Below, one piece after another: positions 8,443-16,641 of a DNA stretch of 32,163 nt (its first letter is position 1; each line of letters starts with the position of its first letter). The notes beneath the pieces were generated by a model, which had not been told where the DNA came from, made no database searches, and saw only the letters and a program-made list of their open reading frames with translations. A program made the position numbers and the translations under genes. Origin of the DNA: Burkholderiales bacterium (GTDB lineage Bacteria; Pseudomonadota; Gammaproteobacteria; Burkholderiales; Burkholderiaceae_D); contig JACQDW010000075.1 in assembly GCA_016200845.1 (NCBI GenBank), forward strand, positions 1 through 32,163. The letters are read 5' to 3'.

Positions 8443-9363
8443 TTACACCGTGCCAGTGGAGCCGTATGCCAACTGCCAGAAGCCATAGCCGCCCGCTGCA
8501 CGTGCTTCCGCGCCGAACTTGAATTTCTTCCGGCTGAACACGTCGTCGGCCTGCGGGTCGATCTGCTGCACGAAGACCGGGGCTTTGCGTTCCTGATAAA
8601 TGAATGGTTTGACTGGCTTGTTGGTGTCGAGCAAGAACCAGGCGGTCTTGGAAGTCAGGCGACCATCTACCACCACTTCAAAGGCATTGCGATAAGGATT
8701 CGGCTTACCGTCTTCCAGGCGTTCGGCGGTCATCAGGATATTGGCGGTGGCCTTCAAGGCTGGCGGCACCAGCAAGACATTCGGTTTAATGTTCAACGGG
8801 CGACCTTCGTCGTCTTTGAACTCCATCATGGCGGTTTCAGCCGCGCCGAGCGATGCCTGGGCTGCGGCCTGCGTAGCGCAAGACAAGACTGCCGTGCCTT
8901 TGTTGCTGATGGAGTCCATCGTGCCATCTTCTTTCTTGACCGGATGATCGATGTCGATGAAGTACTGGCCGTCATAGCACTTCGCGCTAAAGCCGTTATT
9001 GACCAGGGCGATGACAATTTCGTCGGGCAGTTGTGCCGCCGATTGCGCCGCCATTTCGGCTTGCGGACCATAAATGCCCAAATTGTCATCTTCAATATCG
9101 TTGCGATCCACTTCTACGGTAGCTTCGAAATCGTCATTGACGACCGAATACTTAAAGCCTTCCAGAGCTTTAACGTTCTTTTCGCCGATCCACTTGCGCA
9201 TGCGCGGAAAGTTGGATAACCAAGCGTAATCGTTCTGGCCTGTGGTGGACGGCACTTTCATGGCAATGCGTTGCCATGTGCTTTCTGTCGCAGAAAAAGT
9301 ATTGTTAAAAGTGGTCTTCAGCGAAATGAACAACGCCGAAAGGGTTTCTTTATTGATGAACAT
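8443..9363 (-). CDS. Major capsid protein, Mu gpT family
   Basis: About 306 residues, starting MFINKETLSALFISLKTTF. It carries typical Mu T features: WQRIAMKVPSTTGQNDYAWL near the N-terminus, GEKNVKALEGFKYSVVNDDFE, DRNDIEDDNLGIYGP, and a C-terminal EARAAGGYGFWQLAYGSTG. I use ATG 9363; a TTG two codons earlier is in frame but less likely. The protein forms the icosahedral shell after scaffold-guided assembly. It follows the protease/scaffold and decoration genes, as in Mu. Confidence 0.93.
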   Translation of the reverse strand: MFINKETLSALFISLKTTFNNTFSATESTWQRIAMKVPSTTGQNDYAWLSNFPRMRKWIGEKNVKALEGFKYSVVNDDFEATVEVDRNDIEDDNLGIYGPQAEMAAQSAAQLPDEIVIALVNNGFSAKCYDGQYFIDIDHPVKKEDGTMDSISNKGTAVLSCATQAAAQASLGAAETAMMEFKDDEGRPLNIKPNVLLVPPALKATANILMTAERLEDGKPNPYRNAFEVVVDGRLTSKTAWFLLDTNKPVKPFIYQERKAPVFVQQIDPQADDVFSRKKFKFGAEARAAGGYGFWQLAYGSTGTV

Positions 9364-9415
9364 GATCAATCCCTATGAGGTAATGAATGAGAAATGCTGT
9401 TGTGGGTAAGCTGGC

Positions 9416-9820
9416 TTACTCGATCCAGACGCCGTCCGGCTCAACCGCCAAGACTTTGCCTGCAACCGAACGGGTGTTCGCGCCGTTGGTCTTGGCGACC
9501 GTCTGGTCGTCAACGATGTAGCAGCTCTTGCCGACATCGGCTTGTGTGACCAGGTCTGCTGCCAGATTGCCGAACTTGAAGGCTTTCTTACGGCGCACCA
9601 GTACAGTCTTAGCGCCGTCGGCACCGCCGAGGTTGTTCACGCTTTCTTCGGCGCGACCCAGATAGGTGACAGTGGTGGCGGTCAGTCCTGGCACGGCAAA
9701 GCCAGCAGCGTTAGCCACCACGAGGGAGCCGCCAAAAATCTTGACGTTCGCGCCCACCTGAAAGCCGATGATTTCCGCATCCTTGTGCGGTGTATTGCGA
9801 TCTGCGGTTAATGCAGTCAT
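9416..9820 (-). CDS. Putative capsid decoration protein
   Basis: A 134-residue Ala/Gly/Val-rich protein between the protease/scaffold gene and the major capsid gene. It starts MTALTADRNTPHKDAEIIGF and ends AGKVLAVEPDGVWIE. Small proteins of this type in the same slot of B3-like phages are head decoration or cement proteins (DUF2190-like character). The assignment is by position, size and beta-rich composition; no catalytic motif is seen. Confidence 0.68.
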   Translation of the reverse strand: MTALTADRNTPHKDAEIIGFQVGANVKIFGGSLVVANAAGFAVPGLTATTVTYLGRAEESVNNLGGADGAKTVLVRRKKAFKFGNLAADLVTQADVGKSCYIVDDQTVAKTNGANTRSVAGKVLAVEPDGVWIE

Positions 9821-9861
9821 GTTGCTTCTCCTAAGAGTTAAACTTCAGAACCAGCAAGCGT

Positions 9862-10443
9862 TTAGACTTGTGTTTCTGCTTGCAGGGTTTTAAGGAAGTC
9901 TTCGGGTTTAACGCCCATCGCTGCACACAGCGCAGCTTGGTTCTCCGTCAGACTGGTGGAAGGCATGCCTGGTGGCACGGTTGTCGTTTGCATGCTGGTC
10001 AGGGCGGCAATACTTGGTGCGCTGGCGATATACGACTGCAAGGCGGTTAAATCCTTGGTACCCCATGTACGCGCCCAGGCTTCTTGCGATGGCAAGAGCT
10101 TGTTGGCGTTTAAAGCCGCCACCACAACGTCATTGACGTTCTTAGTGGTCAATTCAGCCGACAATTGGGCAACCTGCGTTTGCAAGGCCTGCATGACGCC
10201 GACCGCGACGAATTTCGCAGGGTCGGGGGTGTTTGCGCCCTGTGCGATTTGTGCGTTCAAAGCGACGACCTGAGCACCTTGCGCTTGCAGATGTGCAGCA
10301 AGATCGAAGGAAGCCGCTGCAGTCGCAACCGGATCGGTTTTAATCTGGTCAATCAACTTTTGCAGTTGCGCCTTGATTTCATCGGCGGTACTGCCAACTG
10401 GCAGGTTGAGCATCCAGCGCAGGTTTTCTAAGAGTTCATCCAT
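9862..10443 (-). CDS. Probable internal-start scaffold protein (Z-like) inside the protease gene
   Basis: Mu makes its scaffold Z from an internal start in gene I. Here an in-frame ATG at 10443 is preceded by GGAG six bases upstream and begins MDELLENLRWMLNLPVGSTA, exactly at the junction between the protease domain and the helical scaffold domain. The product would be about 193 residues with the same C-terminus as the protease. The use of this start is inferred from its ribosome site and the domain boundary. Confidence 0.6.
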   Translation of the reverse strand: MDELLENLRWMLNLPVGSTADEIKAQLQKLIDQIKTDPVATAAASFDLAAHLQAQGAQVVALNAQIAQGANTPDPAKFVAVGVMQALQTQVAQLSAELTTKNVNDVVVAALNANKLLPSQEAWARTWGTKDLTALQSYIASAPSIAALTSMQTTTVPPGMPSTSLTENQAALCAAMGVKPEDFLKTLQAETQV

Positions 10444-10983
10444 TACGGTCTCCATTGAGGTCAGTGGGGTCGGGGTAAATTGAAAATGCAAAGCGGCAGT
10501 CGACAGCAACACTTCATTCATGCCGTCGATAGAGGGGTTGTTAGTGATGGCCGCCATGTACAGGGCGATGACGTTGCCCGTGGCCTTGTCGTAGCCGATC
10601 ACAGGCGAAATGAATTTGAATTCGCCTGATGCGATGTAGTCTTTGGCGTTTTCTGTCCACTCGACATCGATGGCGAACAGGCCGACGCCTTCACGCCATT
10701 CCAGCTTCTTAAAGAAACCTGCGGCGGGCGCTGGTTTGCCGTTTTCTTTTGCCAGCAGAGTCTGGTGATCGTAATCAATGACGTAAGGCGTAGCGCGGGT
10801 GTCAGCCGCCGCAATCAGTTTGGCGGCCAATGTGGCGTCCATGAACCATCCCGGCGCATCCATTGGACGGCCATCGCGACCGACAAAGCGGCCTGCCGGA
10901 GTCAATTGCACTTCGCCACTGGCCGTAATGGCCAGCGAACAGGCTGCGATTCCGAAGTGGTGATGTGTCGATGGTTTTTTCAT
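9862..10983 (-). CDS. Prohead protease with fused scaffold, Mu gpI family
   Basis: About 373 residues, starting MKKPSTHHHFGIAACSLAI at ATG 10983; the frame extends a few codons further upstream. The N-terminal half has the Mu I signature (APGWFMDATLAAKLIAAAD, VIDYDHQTLLAKENGKPAPA, AGFFKKLEWREGVGLFA, EFKFISPVIGYD). The C-terminal half is Gln/Ala-rich and helical like a scaffold. The protease cleaves scaffold and itself during head maturation. It is the first gene after the putative late promoter at 11014-11038. An internal scaffold start is described separately. Confidence 0.9.
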   Translation of the reverse strand: MKKPSTHHHFGIAACSLAITASGEVQLTPAGRFVGRDGRPMDAPGWFMDATLAAKLIAAADTRATPYVIDYDHQTLLAKENGKPAPAAGFFKKLEWREGVGLFAIDVEWTENAKDYIASGEFKFISPVIGYDKATGNVIALYMAAITNNPSIDGMNEVLLSTAALHFQFTPTPLTSMETVMDELLENLRWMLNLPVGSTADEIKAQLQKLIDQIKTDPVATAAASFDLAAHLQAQGAQVVALNAQIAQGANTPDPAKFVAVGVMQALQTQVAQLSAELTTKNVNDVVVAALNANKLLPSQEAWARTWGTKDLTALQSYIASAPSIAALTSMQTTTVPPGMPSTSLTENQAALCAAMGVKPEDFLKTLQAETQV

Positions 10984-11013
10984 GTGGCCATGATGCCAAG
11001 CCACATGCAAGCG

Positions 11014-11038
11014 CTACAGACTGACGCATGTCAGCAGT
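11014..11038 (-). promoter_or_regulatory. Putative late promoter/activator site before protease operon
   Basis: A 25-base element here matches the one at 19437-19461 at 22 positions. The core is the inverted repeat CTGAC-N4-GTCAG (11021-11034), and a -10-like CTGTAG lies on the downstream side of the minus strand. It sits about 30 bases before the protease start. The two copies precede exactly the two late blocks expected to have promoters, so I infer binding by the Mor/C-type activator encoded at 19506-19949. Confidence 0.65.
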
Positions 11039-11247
11039 AGTCAATTTATCGGGGAAGTGTCGAAAAACGGGGGAGGATTTGATTTTGATGTTAACGCTAC
11101 AAGCGCAACATCGAATTTAACGCGGGTTTAACGCGCCCACAAGGCGATAATTCGCGTTTTATGTGGGAATGTTCGTCTTGGGCGTTTTAATCGCCGCCTG
11201 CGCATTTTTGGCGGATTGTACAGAAAGCGGGAAACGTTCTCCAATTT
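11039..11247. other. Non-coding region between I and G with clustered TTAACG motifs
   Basis: About 210 bases with no convincing gene on either strand. It contains GTTAACG (11090), TTTAACG (11116) and TTTAACG (11127) within 44 bases, the tightest cluster in the window, plus A/T-rich patches. In Mu the strong gyrase site lies between genes G and I, the same slot. In some Pseudomonas Mu-like phages anti-CRISPR genes also occur here, but I see none. Any gyrase-site role is inference from position. Confidence 0.45.
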
Positions 11248-11775
11248 TTATACTGACAAATAGTCTTGCAGCATGACGACAATATGCGCTTCCTCTTGCG
11301 GATACAAGTCGCCATTTGCCATCACAGGCAAAAACGGGCGGGCAGGAATATCGCCCCACAGCTTGGGGAACTGGCTTTTCGTGCCGCCAAACTGCTGCAT
11401 CGCTGCATAGATCATAGTAGAGCCGACCGTTACACCTTGCTCATTGGCATTGACAATAAATTGCCGCGCAAGGTCGCCACTCTCTCCCATCAAGGGCTTT
11501 TTGCCGATGGCGAGCTGTTGCCCCTTGGCGCTGATCTTCCCCGTCTTTTTTGAAAAACCCCCACGCCTGGCGAGGTAGCGCATCAGGGTGGTTTGTGAAT
11601 TTGTCGCCCAGGGCGTGCCGTCCGGTGCGGTCGCAGTTGAGAAGCGTTGCTTGGTGCGCTCCATGATGTCTTCGCCAATCGCCATCAATACAGGCGACAG
11701 ATCGCTGGTGCGCTGCTGCAGGCTCTCCAGTAGGGCGTTAACGGTGCTGTTGTTGATTGCGATGACGGTAGGCAT
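11248..11775 (-). CDS. Virion morphogenesis protein, Mu gpG family
   Basis: A 175-residue protein with family features: a helical N-terminus (LESLQQRTSDLSPVLMAIGE), the FSTATAPDGTPWATNS stretch, GESGDLARQFIV and a C-terminal IPARPFLPVM that is typical of phage virion morphogenesis (tail completion) proteins. It follows F and precedes I, as in Mu. In Mu-like phages this protein joins tails to heads. Confidence 0.88.
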   Translation of the reverse strand: MPTVIAINNSTVNALLESLQQRTSDLSPVLMAIGEDIMERTKQRFSTATAPDGTPWATNSQTTLMRYLARRGGFSKKTGKISAKGQQLAIGKKPLMGESGDLARQFIVNANEQGVTVGSTMIYAAMQQFGGTKSQFPKLWGDIPARPFLPVMANGDLYPQEEAHIVVMLQDYLSV

Positions 11776-11793
11776 GTGCTATCCTTTTCTTTA

Positions 11794-11877
11794 GAGCGGT
11801 TGTTTCCAATGGGAACGGTTAGGGGCTGTTAGGTTTTTAACGGTCGCTATGATCCGGTTCGAATCCGGCGCCGCTCG
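11794..11877 (+). other. tRNA-like cloverleaf element, antisense to the head operon
   Basis: On the plus strand, 84 bases fold into a cloverleaf. A 7-bp acceptor-like stem pairs GAGCGGT (11794-11800) with GCCGCTC (11870-11876). A 6-bp arm is formed by 11802-11807 with 11811-11816, and a 7-bp arm by 11824-11830 with 11839-11845. The T-arm is canonical, CCGG-TTCGAAT-CCGG (11854-11868). The second arm has an 8-base loop (AGGTTTTT) with no normal anticodon layout, the first arm has only a 3-base loop, and no CCA is encoded. It is therefore not a standard tRNA gene. It may be a degenerate tRNA, a tRNA mimic, or a structured mRNA linker between F and G. Confidence 0.42.
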
Positions 11878-11880
11878 ACT

Positions 11881-13140
11881 CTATTTCACCAGCTTCACAT
11901 ACCGTGCAGCGCCCAAGTCTCCCGCATCTATCCATCCTCCTGTCCGAATAAAATTAGAAGTGATGCGATCACGCACGCCGTCAAACCGGGCTTTCTCTTT
12001 GTAATTCACGCGCACCACCAGCTTGCCCAAACCGCCCGGCACGTCAAGCACATAAATTAATGCCTGATCCGCAGTGTCCAGATAAGGCGTAGCTTCGTCC
12101 AGGTGCTCTCTTAAATTCTGCCAAACCTCAATCGGCAAACTCGCGCCACGGGCGTCTTTATAGTCGCGCAAAGCGTGCAGCAGCTCATCATCGCGCAGCC
12201 AGACAGCGGCGTTATCCAATTTAACGCCAGCATCCGCCAGGTTCTGTACGGTCTGCGCTTCGACTACATGCGCTAGTCGCGCTTCGCCTGTCGCCTGCAT
12301 GGTGGTGCTGACCCGCTCTACCATGCTCTGCCACGCCAGCACCTGCTCTTGCTCGACGGCTTCCTGAATTAATTCCCACATGTGAGAACCGACCGACGAT
12401 TCCAGATTGATCAGCTTCTTCTCCACAAAGTCCATCAGGGACTTTTGCGTACTCGCACCAGGTGCATAATCAAAGCCCTGATCGATGCCCACCGGAGCGC
12501 CAGTCTTTGCACTATGTTCCTGCCAGCCTGCAGGCGGTTCGCCTTTGCCGTTGGCCTGCGCCTTGAGATATTCTTTTTCATCGACGGGCGTCACCCGGCA
12601 ATGGCACATCCAACCGTTCGGCGGAAAGTGGGTATCCCAGAACGGATGCTCATTGTGCAGCACCAGACCATGCCACGCCACGTGCAAGGGACGGGGGTGC
12701 ATGACGCCATCGGCATGCACGTATTTCCAATACGGGCGCAGTGAGAGTAAGTCGGGGTGTTTCAACTGCTGGTAACGGCCAGCGGCGTAACTGGTCGCCA
12801 TGTTGGTTTGATAGATGATGCGCGTGCGCCAGGCGTGACCTGCTTCACTGCCTTCACCTGTCCAGCCTACCCAGCCATGCTGAGTGACGATGCGATCAAA
12901 GTCCTTACGGAAGGCTTCTATTCCCAGACCTTGCTCTATCGCCTTGGCTATCGCATCCTGAAAATCATTGAGCAAATCGGCATTGATCGCGCCTGCCACG
13001 ATAAAGGCGCGATCATGGGCGGACTTCATGATATCGTCCCAGCGTTCGGAGGGAAGCTGGAGCTTGGCTTTAAAAAACGCCAGTTGCTCAGCGAAAGGAT
13101 TGGGATTGCCCTTACTCGAAAGGCTGATCGATGTCGGCAT
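11881..13140 (-). CDS. Minor head protein, Mu gpF-like
   Basis: A 419-residue member of the Phage Mu F-like head morphogenesis family. The domain spans roughly residues 30-200 and contains TRIIYQTNMATSYAAGRYQQ and the diagnostic Cys/His stretch HFPPNGWMCHCRVTPVDE. The start ATG 13140 overlaps the portal stop (TAATG). Family members associate with the portal and enter the head with the DNA or help build the prohead. The order portal, F, G, I is that of Mu. Confidence 0.92.
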   Translation of the reverse strand: MPTSISLSSKGNPNPFAEQLAFFKAKLQLPSERWDDIMKSAHDRAFIVAGAINADLLNDFQDAIAKAIEQGLGIEAFRKDFDRIVTQHGWVGWTGEGSEAGHAWRTRIIYQTNMATSYAAGRYQQLKHPDLLSLRPYWKYVHADGVMHPRPLHVAWHGLVLHNEHPFWDTHFPPNGWMCHCRVTPVDEKEYLKAQANGKGEPPAGWQEHSAKTGAPVGIDQGFDYAPGASTQKSLMDFVEKKLINLESSVGSHMWELIQEAVEQEQVLAWQSMVERVSTTMQATGEARLAHVVEAQTVQNLADAGVKLDNAAVWLRDDELLHALRDYKDARGASLPIEVWQNLREHLDEATPYLDTADQALIYVLDVPGGLGKLVVRVNYKEKARFDGVRDRITSNFIRTGGWIDAGDLGAARYVKLVK

Positions 13141-14729
13141 TATTGACCATCCATCACATCGCTGATGCCCTTGAGTTCCGACAAGGCGAACGCGAGAGCC
13201 ATGATCTTAGTCAGCTCGGCCTGCGGCTGGCCGCCAAACGCATTGATCAAGTTATCTTGCAAGGCCGCCATGCTGGGCGCGTTATCCACTTCCGCCTTAA
13301 TCAGGTCGATCATCGCGGTCATGGCGGGCGCTGCACCTGCGCCCAGGATCAGCGCATCATCAGTAGTGGCAGGCGGCAGTGCGGCATTTAACGCAGCCTT
13401 CGCGACGAGATCGGCGATAGCTTCAACGTCAGGTGCTGGCCTTGCACCGGATTCCGGCTTAACAGGCTCAGCCACCGCCAGCACGGCCTCATCGTCTTTG
13501 GCTTGCGGGATGTTGAGCTTTTCTTGCGCCCAGGCGAGCGGGATCTTGAAACCGACACCGACCAGCTTAGGCAAGGCCTCGGCATACGCCGTTAAATCTT
13601 CCGCCTCCGATACGTCAAACACAAAACGCGGACAGCGCTTTAAGCCTTCAATGCCGGGGCGATTTAGGGCGATCAGCGGGTAAATCAGATCGCGGGTGAG
13701 CGTTGCCGCTAACTGACGGGCGTCGCTGTCGCGGATATCGTGACGCACCTCATTGTGGACTTTACCCAGAGCAAAGCTGCCACCGCCGCCTTTGCCGCCC
13801 GTATCTGCAGACAAGGTTTGTCCCAGTATGCTCTTAGAAATCGATTTCTCTGCCCAACTCATCATAGACAAGTGAGCGGCGTCGCCACCGCCGCCCGTGA
13901 TCTTCTGCACTTCGAGCTGCATTTCCTGCGGCATGATGGCGCGTGCGTCATGCCCCAAGGCGGTCACGGCACGCATCAGGCTGCGCTTTTCATCTTCGCT
14001 GGCTCCGGCAAAGTATTTGCCGATGATGATGGGCAAGCCATAGGTTTCGAGGAATTCGGCGAAATCACCGACCGCATACGCCTTATAGATGAACGGCCAC
14101 ACCAGGGTGCGGAATAAGCCCATGCGTCCCAGATAGCCTGTTTTCGCTTTGCCGTGGGTGTGCATGATCCAGCCGAACGGATTTAACGCCGCACCATCGA
14201 CGGTGCCGTCTTGCAAGTGCAAAGCGGTGCGTTTGGTGTTGAGCCTGAACCACTCTTGCGGGCGCGGGTGAAACGCGGGCAAGAGTTCGCCGCCTTCTTT
14301 GCGCCATTCCAGCTCTATCGGGGCGAAGCCATGCCCGACACCATCCATCATTCCCAACAGCGCATCTTCCAAAGGATCGACGGCGTCCGTTAAAATTTCG
14401 CGCACCCATTCGGCATCGGCTTTCTCGCTTGCAGTGGCGTTACGCGGCGGCACGATGTCCCAGGACAAAGACACCACCGCATTCTTGCGCTTGGCCATTT
14501 CGGCTTGAATATGGCCGTCGCGTTCTTCCATATCGGCAAACAGACGGTGCTGATCGATCAGATTTCCCTGATCGGCTTCCTGCAGGATACGCGCCAGCCT
14601 GGCTGGCGTCAGACCGCCCAGCATAGGCGTTAAAAATTGATTGGTGAGCGCAGATAGTCGCGCTGTCTGCGGCTCGTTCAACAGCTTTGATTGTATCGGC
14701 TGCCCCGACTGGTCAAGGATTTGGCTCAC
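13140..14729 (-). CDS. Portal protein, Mu gp29-like (DUF935)
   Basis: A 529-residue DUF935 portal. Recognisable stretches are LTPARLARILQEADQGNLID, the DMEERDGHIQAEMAKRK helix, VVSLSWDIVPPRNATASEKA, EWRKEGGELLPAFHPRPQEW and FAEFLETYGLPIIIGKYFAG. The portal forms the dodecameric DNA gate at one head vertex. Its start overlaps the terminase stop (ATGA). The C-terminal about 120 residues are Ala/Pro-rich with further helices, which fits the extended clip and tail region of this family. Confidence 0.93.
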   Translation of the reverse strand: MSQILDQSGQPIQSKLLNEPQTARLSALTNQFLTPMLGGLTPARLARILQEADQGNLIDQHRLFADMEERDGHIQAEMAKRKNAVVSLSWDIVPPRNATASEKADAEWVREILTDAVDPLEDALLGMMDGVGHGFAPIELEWRKEGGELLPAFHPRPQEWFRLNTKRTALHLQDGTVDGAALNPFGWIMHTHGKAKTGYLGRMGLFRTLVWPFIYKAYAVGDFAEFLETYGLPIIIGKYFAGASEDEKRSLMRAVTALGHDARAIMPQEMQLEVQKITGGGGDAAHLSMMSWAEKSISKSILGQTLSADTGGKGGGGSFALGKVHNEVRHDIRDSDARQLAATLTRDLIYPLIALNRPGIEGLKRCPRFVFDVSEAEDLTAYAEALPKLVGVGFKIPLAWAQEKLNIPQAKDDEAVLAVAEPVKPESGARPAPDVEAIADLVAKAALNAALPPATTDDALILGAGAAPAMTAMIDLIKAEVDNAPSMAALQDNLINAFGGQPQAELTKIMALAFALSELKGISDVMDGQ

Positions 14730-16387
14730 ATCATGCTCCTGGAATTGTTATCGTAGTCATCAAAACGACTGCCGCCACTGCCATTGCCGCGCCGGGAGGT
14801 GCTTTGAAAATCGTCGTAGCGCATGCCGCCATGGCTGGTCGCCAGCGCCCACAGCATGTGCAGGGCGTCCGGTCCATCGTCATGGTCGGCTTTAGGAAAG
14901 TGGGTCAATTGTTCGATCAAGGTGTTTTGCGACGGATGTAAACGTATTAAGCCGTTCGCCACATGCGGCTGTATCGATTCGATCCGCAGTAATTTGTCTG
15001 CATGCGGTGTAACGGCGCGGGCTGGCACTGGCACGCCCAAGGCGGCGCTGCGCTTCACCAGCTCGGTGCGCAAGAACTCTTGAAACTGCACGGTCTCGAT
15101 AGCCCAGATCAAGCAGCGCCACTGCCGCTGCAACTCAATCACGTCGCTGATGATCTTGTCCGGGACGCGCTTGGCGATCTTGGCTTCTACCACGTCCAGA
15201 ATGCCCGTAAAGCGGTTGAACCCGCCAACCAAAAGAGCTGAAGGATCGCGGCTGGCACCTTGTTTGCCCAGGGATGGATCGCAAGCACCGAAGAAAATCC
15301 AGTCTACCAGGCGATTCACCCAAAACTGAATCACGCCGTTAAATGGCGCATCTTCACCGGACACCGGATCGTTCTGCTGTTCAGAGTCAAAAGCGCCGTG
15401 ACCATCACGCGCACGTTTAAGCATCAGCTTTAACAGCGGCTGCCCTGCAGGCCAGCATACCCGTGCGCCAAACTCCATATTGGCGCGATTGGCTTGATAG
15501 AACAGATTGGCGCTGACGCCTTCGTCGTCGACGTTCAGCAGCAGCTCTTCCCACTGATCCCACAAGTCCATCCTGTGCGGCCAGTCGATGATGGCCTTGA
15601 ACTTCTTGCGCTTCCACAGCGGATTTTTTAACAGGCGCGACAGCACCGAGTCATAGTGCAGAATCGTCCCGATGATAATCACGTCCATCGTATCGTCTGC
15701 AGGGCCGAGACTGAGCACGGTCTTTTTTAGCCAACTCTCCAGCTTCTCGCGTTGCTCTGGGCTACGCACGTTCTCATCATTCTCAAGATCGTCGCCGATC
15801 ACCAGATCGGGGCGATGTGGGCCATGCCGCAAGCCGCGCATACGCTTGCCGGAGCCGAAAGCCTGTACCTTGCAATCGTTCGCGGTGACGATAGTTCCCA
15901 CTTGCCAGACCCGGCCTTGCCCGGTCGCATGCGGAAAATCCATCTGCAAACGGGGATTGAACGCCAGCTCTGCCTTAACGGCCTCCAACATTGTGACGGC
16001 CTGATCCATCGCATCCATGATGATGAGCGGATAGCGCTTGCGCCCCGTGAGCACGCACCACAAGGTGAAAATTTGCGTTACCAAAGTAGATTTCGCATTG
16101 CCACGCGGCGCGGCGATGGCTTCATGCTGACCTTCCTTGGCATCGACTATTTCAGGCAGACGCAGATACAGGTAGTCATGTAATACGGCGTTTTCATGCT
16201 TGATGTAATGCGGAAAATAAGTGCGGGCAAAGTATTCGTAATCCTGACGCGCCTTAGCGACACGTCGCAAGCTCTCTTGCGGATCGGGGTCGAAACCGTC
16301 GCACTCCGCTTCAATCTGTAAGCGAAACTGCCCGGCAAGGGCAGCGATCTCGTTTAGGAAGTCTTTTTTATTGAGCTTAGCCATCAC
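14726..16387 (-). CDS. Terminase large subunit, Mu gp28-like
   Basis: A 553-residue packaging motor. The ATPase Walker A is APRGNAKST at about residues 93-101 and the Walker B is LVIGDDLEND near residue 200. The C-terminal RNase H-like nuclease shows acidic motifs at FGACDPSLGK and DGPDALHML. It cuts and pumps prophage DNA into the prohead, probably taking host DNA at the ends as Mu does (headful). The start overlaps the upstream small gene by ATGA and the stop overlaps the portal start. Confidence 0.95.
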   Translation of the reverse strand: MMAKLNKKDFLNEIAALAGQFRLQIEAECDGFDPDPQESLRRVAKARQDYEYFARTYFPHYIKHENAVLHDYLYLRLPEIVDAKEGQHEAIAAPRGNAKSTLVTQIFTLWCVLTGRKRYPLIIMDAMDQAVTMLEAVKAELAFNPRLQMDFPHATGQGRVWQVGTIVTANDCKVQAFGSGKRMRGLRHGPHRPDLVIGDDLENDENVRSPEQREKLESWLKKTVLSLGPADDTMDVIIIGTILHYDSVLSRLLKNPLWKRKKFKAIIDWPHRMDLWDQWEELLLNVDDEGVSANLFYQANRANMEFGARVCWPAGQPLLKLMLKRARDGHGAFDSEQQNDPVSGEDAPFNGVIQFWVNRLVDWIFFGACDPSLGKQGASRDPSALLVGGFNRFTGILDVVEAKIAKRVPDKIISDVIELQRQWRCLIWAIETVQFQEFLRTELVKRSAALGVPVPARAVTPHADKLLRIESIQPHVANGLIRLHPSQNTLIEQLTHFPKADHDDGPDALHMLWALATSHGGMRYDDFQSTSRRGNGSGGSRFDDYDNNSRSMM

Positions 16388-16635
16388 TCTGCCTGTTCGT
16401 CTTCGTTATCTACTCGTGATGGGAAGGTGGCTACCAGCGCACGAACAGTCGCCACAACGTCTGCAATTTCAAACTCTCGGCGCTCATCTCCTAGCGCAAA
16501 TCGAATACTGTGTATCGCGGTTTCCCATCGATCTTTACGCACAACTTTCCCGTCGGGACGAAACTCGTAGTCTTTTGGGTCTTTGCCACGAAATTCCGGC
16601 AATCTAAAATCTTCTTCAGTGACAGTTCTTTTCAT
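16384..16635 (-). CDS. Small unrecognised protein between terminase subunits
   Basis: An 83-residue soluble protein beginning MKRTVTEEDFRLPEFRGKDP, followed by YEFRPDGKVVRKDRWETAI and a C-terminal acidic helix. It is coupled by ATGA to the large terminase gene. The first half is tightly patterned (xDYEFRxDGKxVRKDRWE) and looks like a genuine conserved family, but I cannot name a function. This slot is usually empty in Mu itself, so it may be an accessory insertion in the packaging operon. Confidence 0.72.
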   Translation of the reverse strand: MKRTVTEEDFRLPEFRGKDPKDYEFRPDGKVVRKDRWETAIHSIRFALGDERREFEIADVVATVRALVATFPSRVDNEDEQAE

Positions 16636-16641
16636 GGCCGC

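Noticed and set aside
11039-11247. Anti-CRISPR gene in the I-G interval
   Set aside because: This slot holds anti-CRISPR genes in some Pseudomonas Mu-like phages, but no supported open frame is present here on either strand.
11794-11877. Ordinary functional tRNA gene
   Set aside because: The anticodon-position loop has 8 bases without the normal layout, the D-position arm has a 3-base loop, and the first T-stem pair is mismatched.
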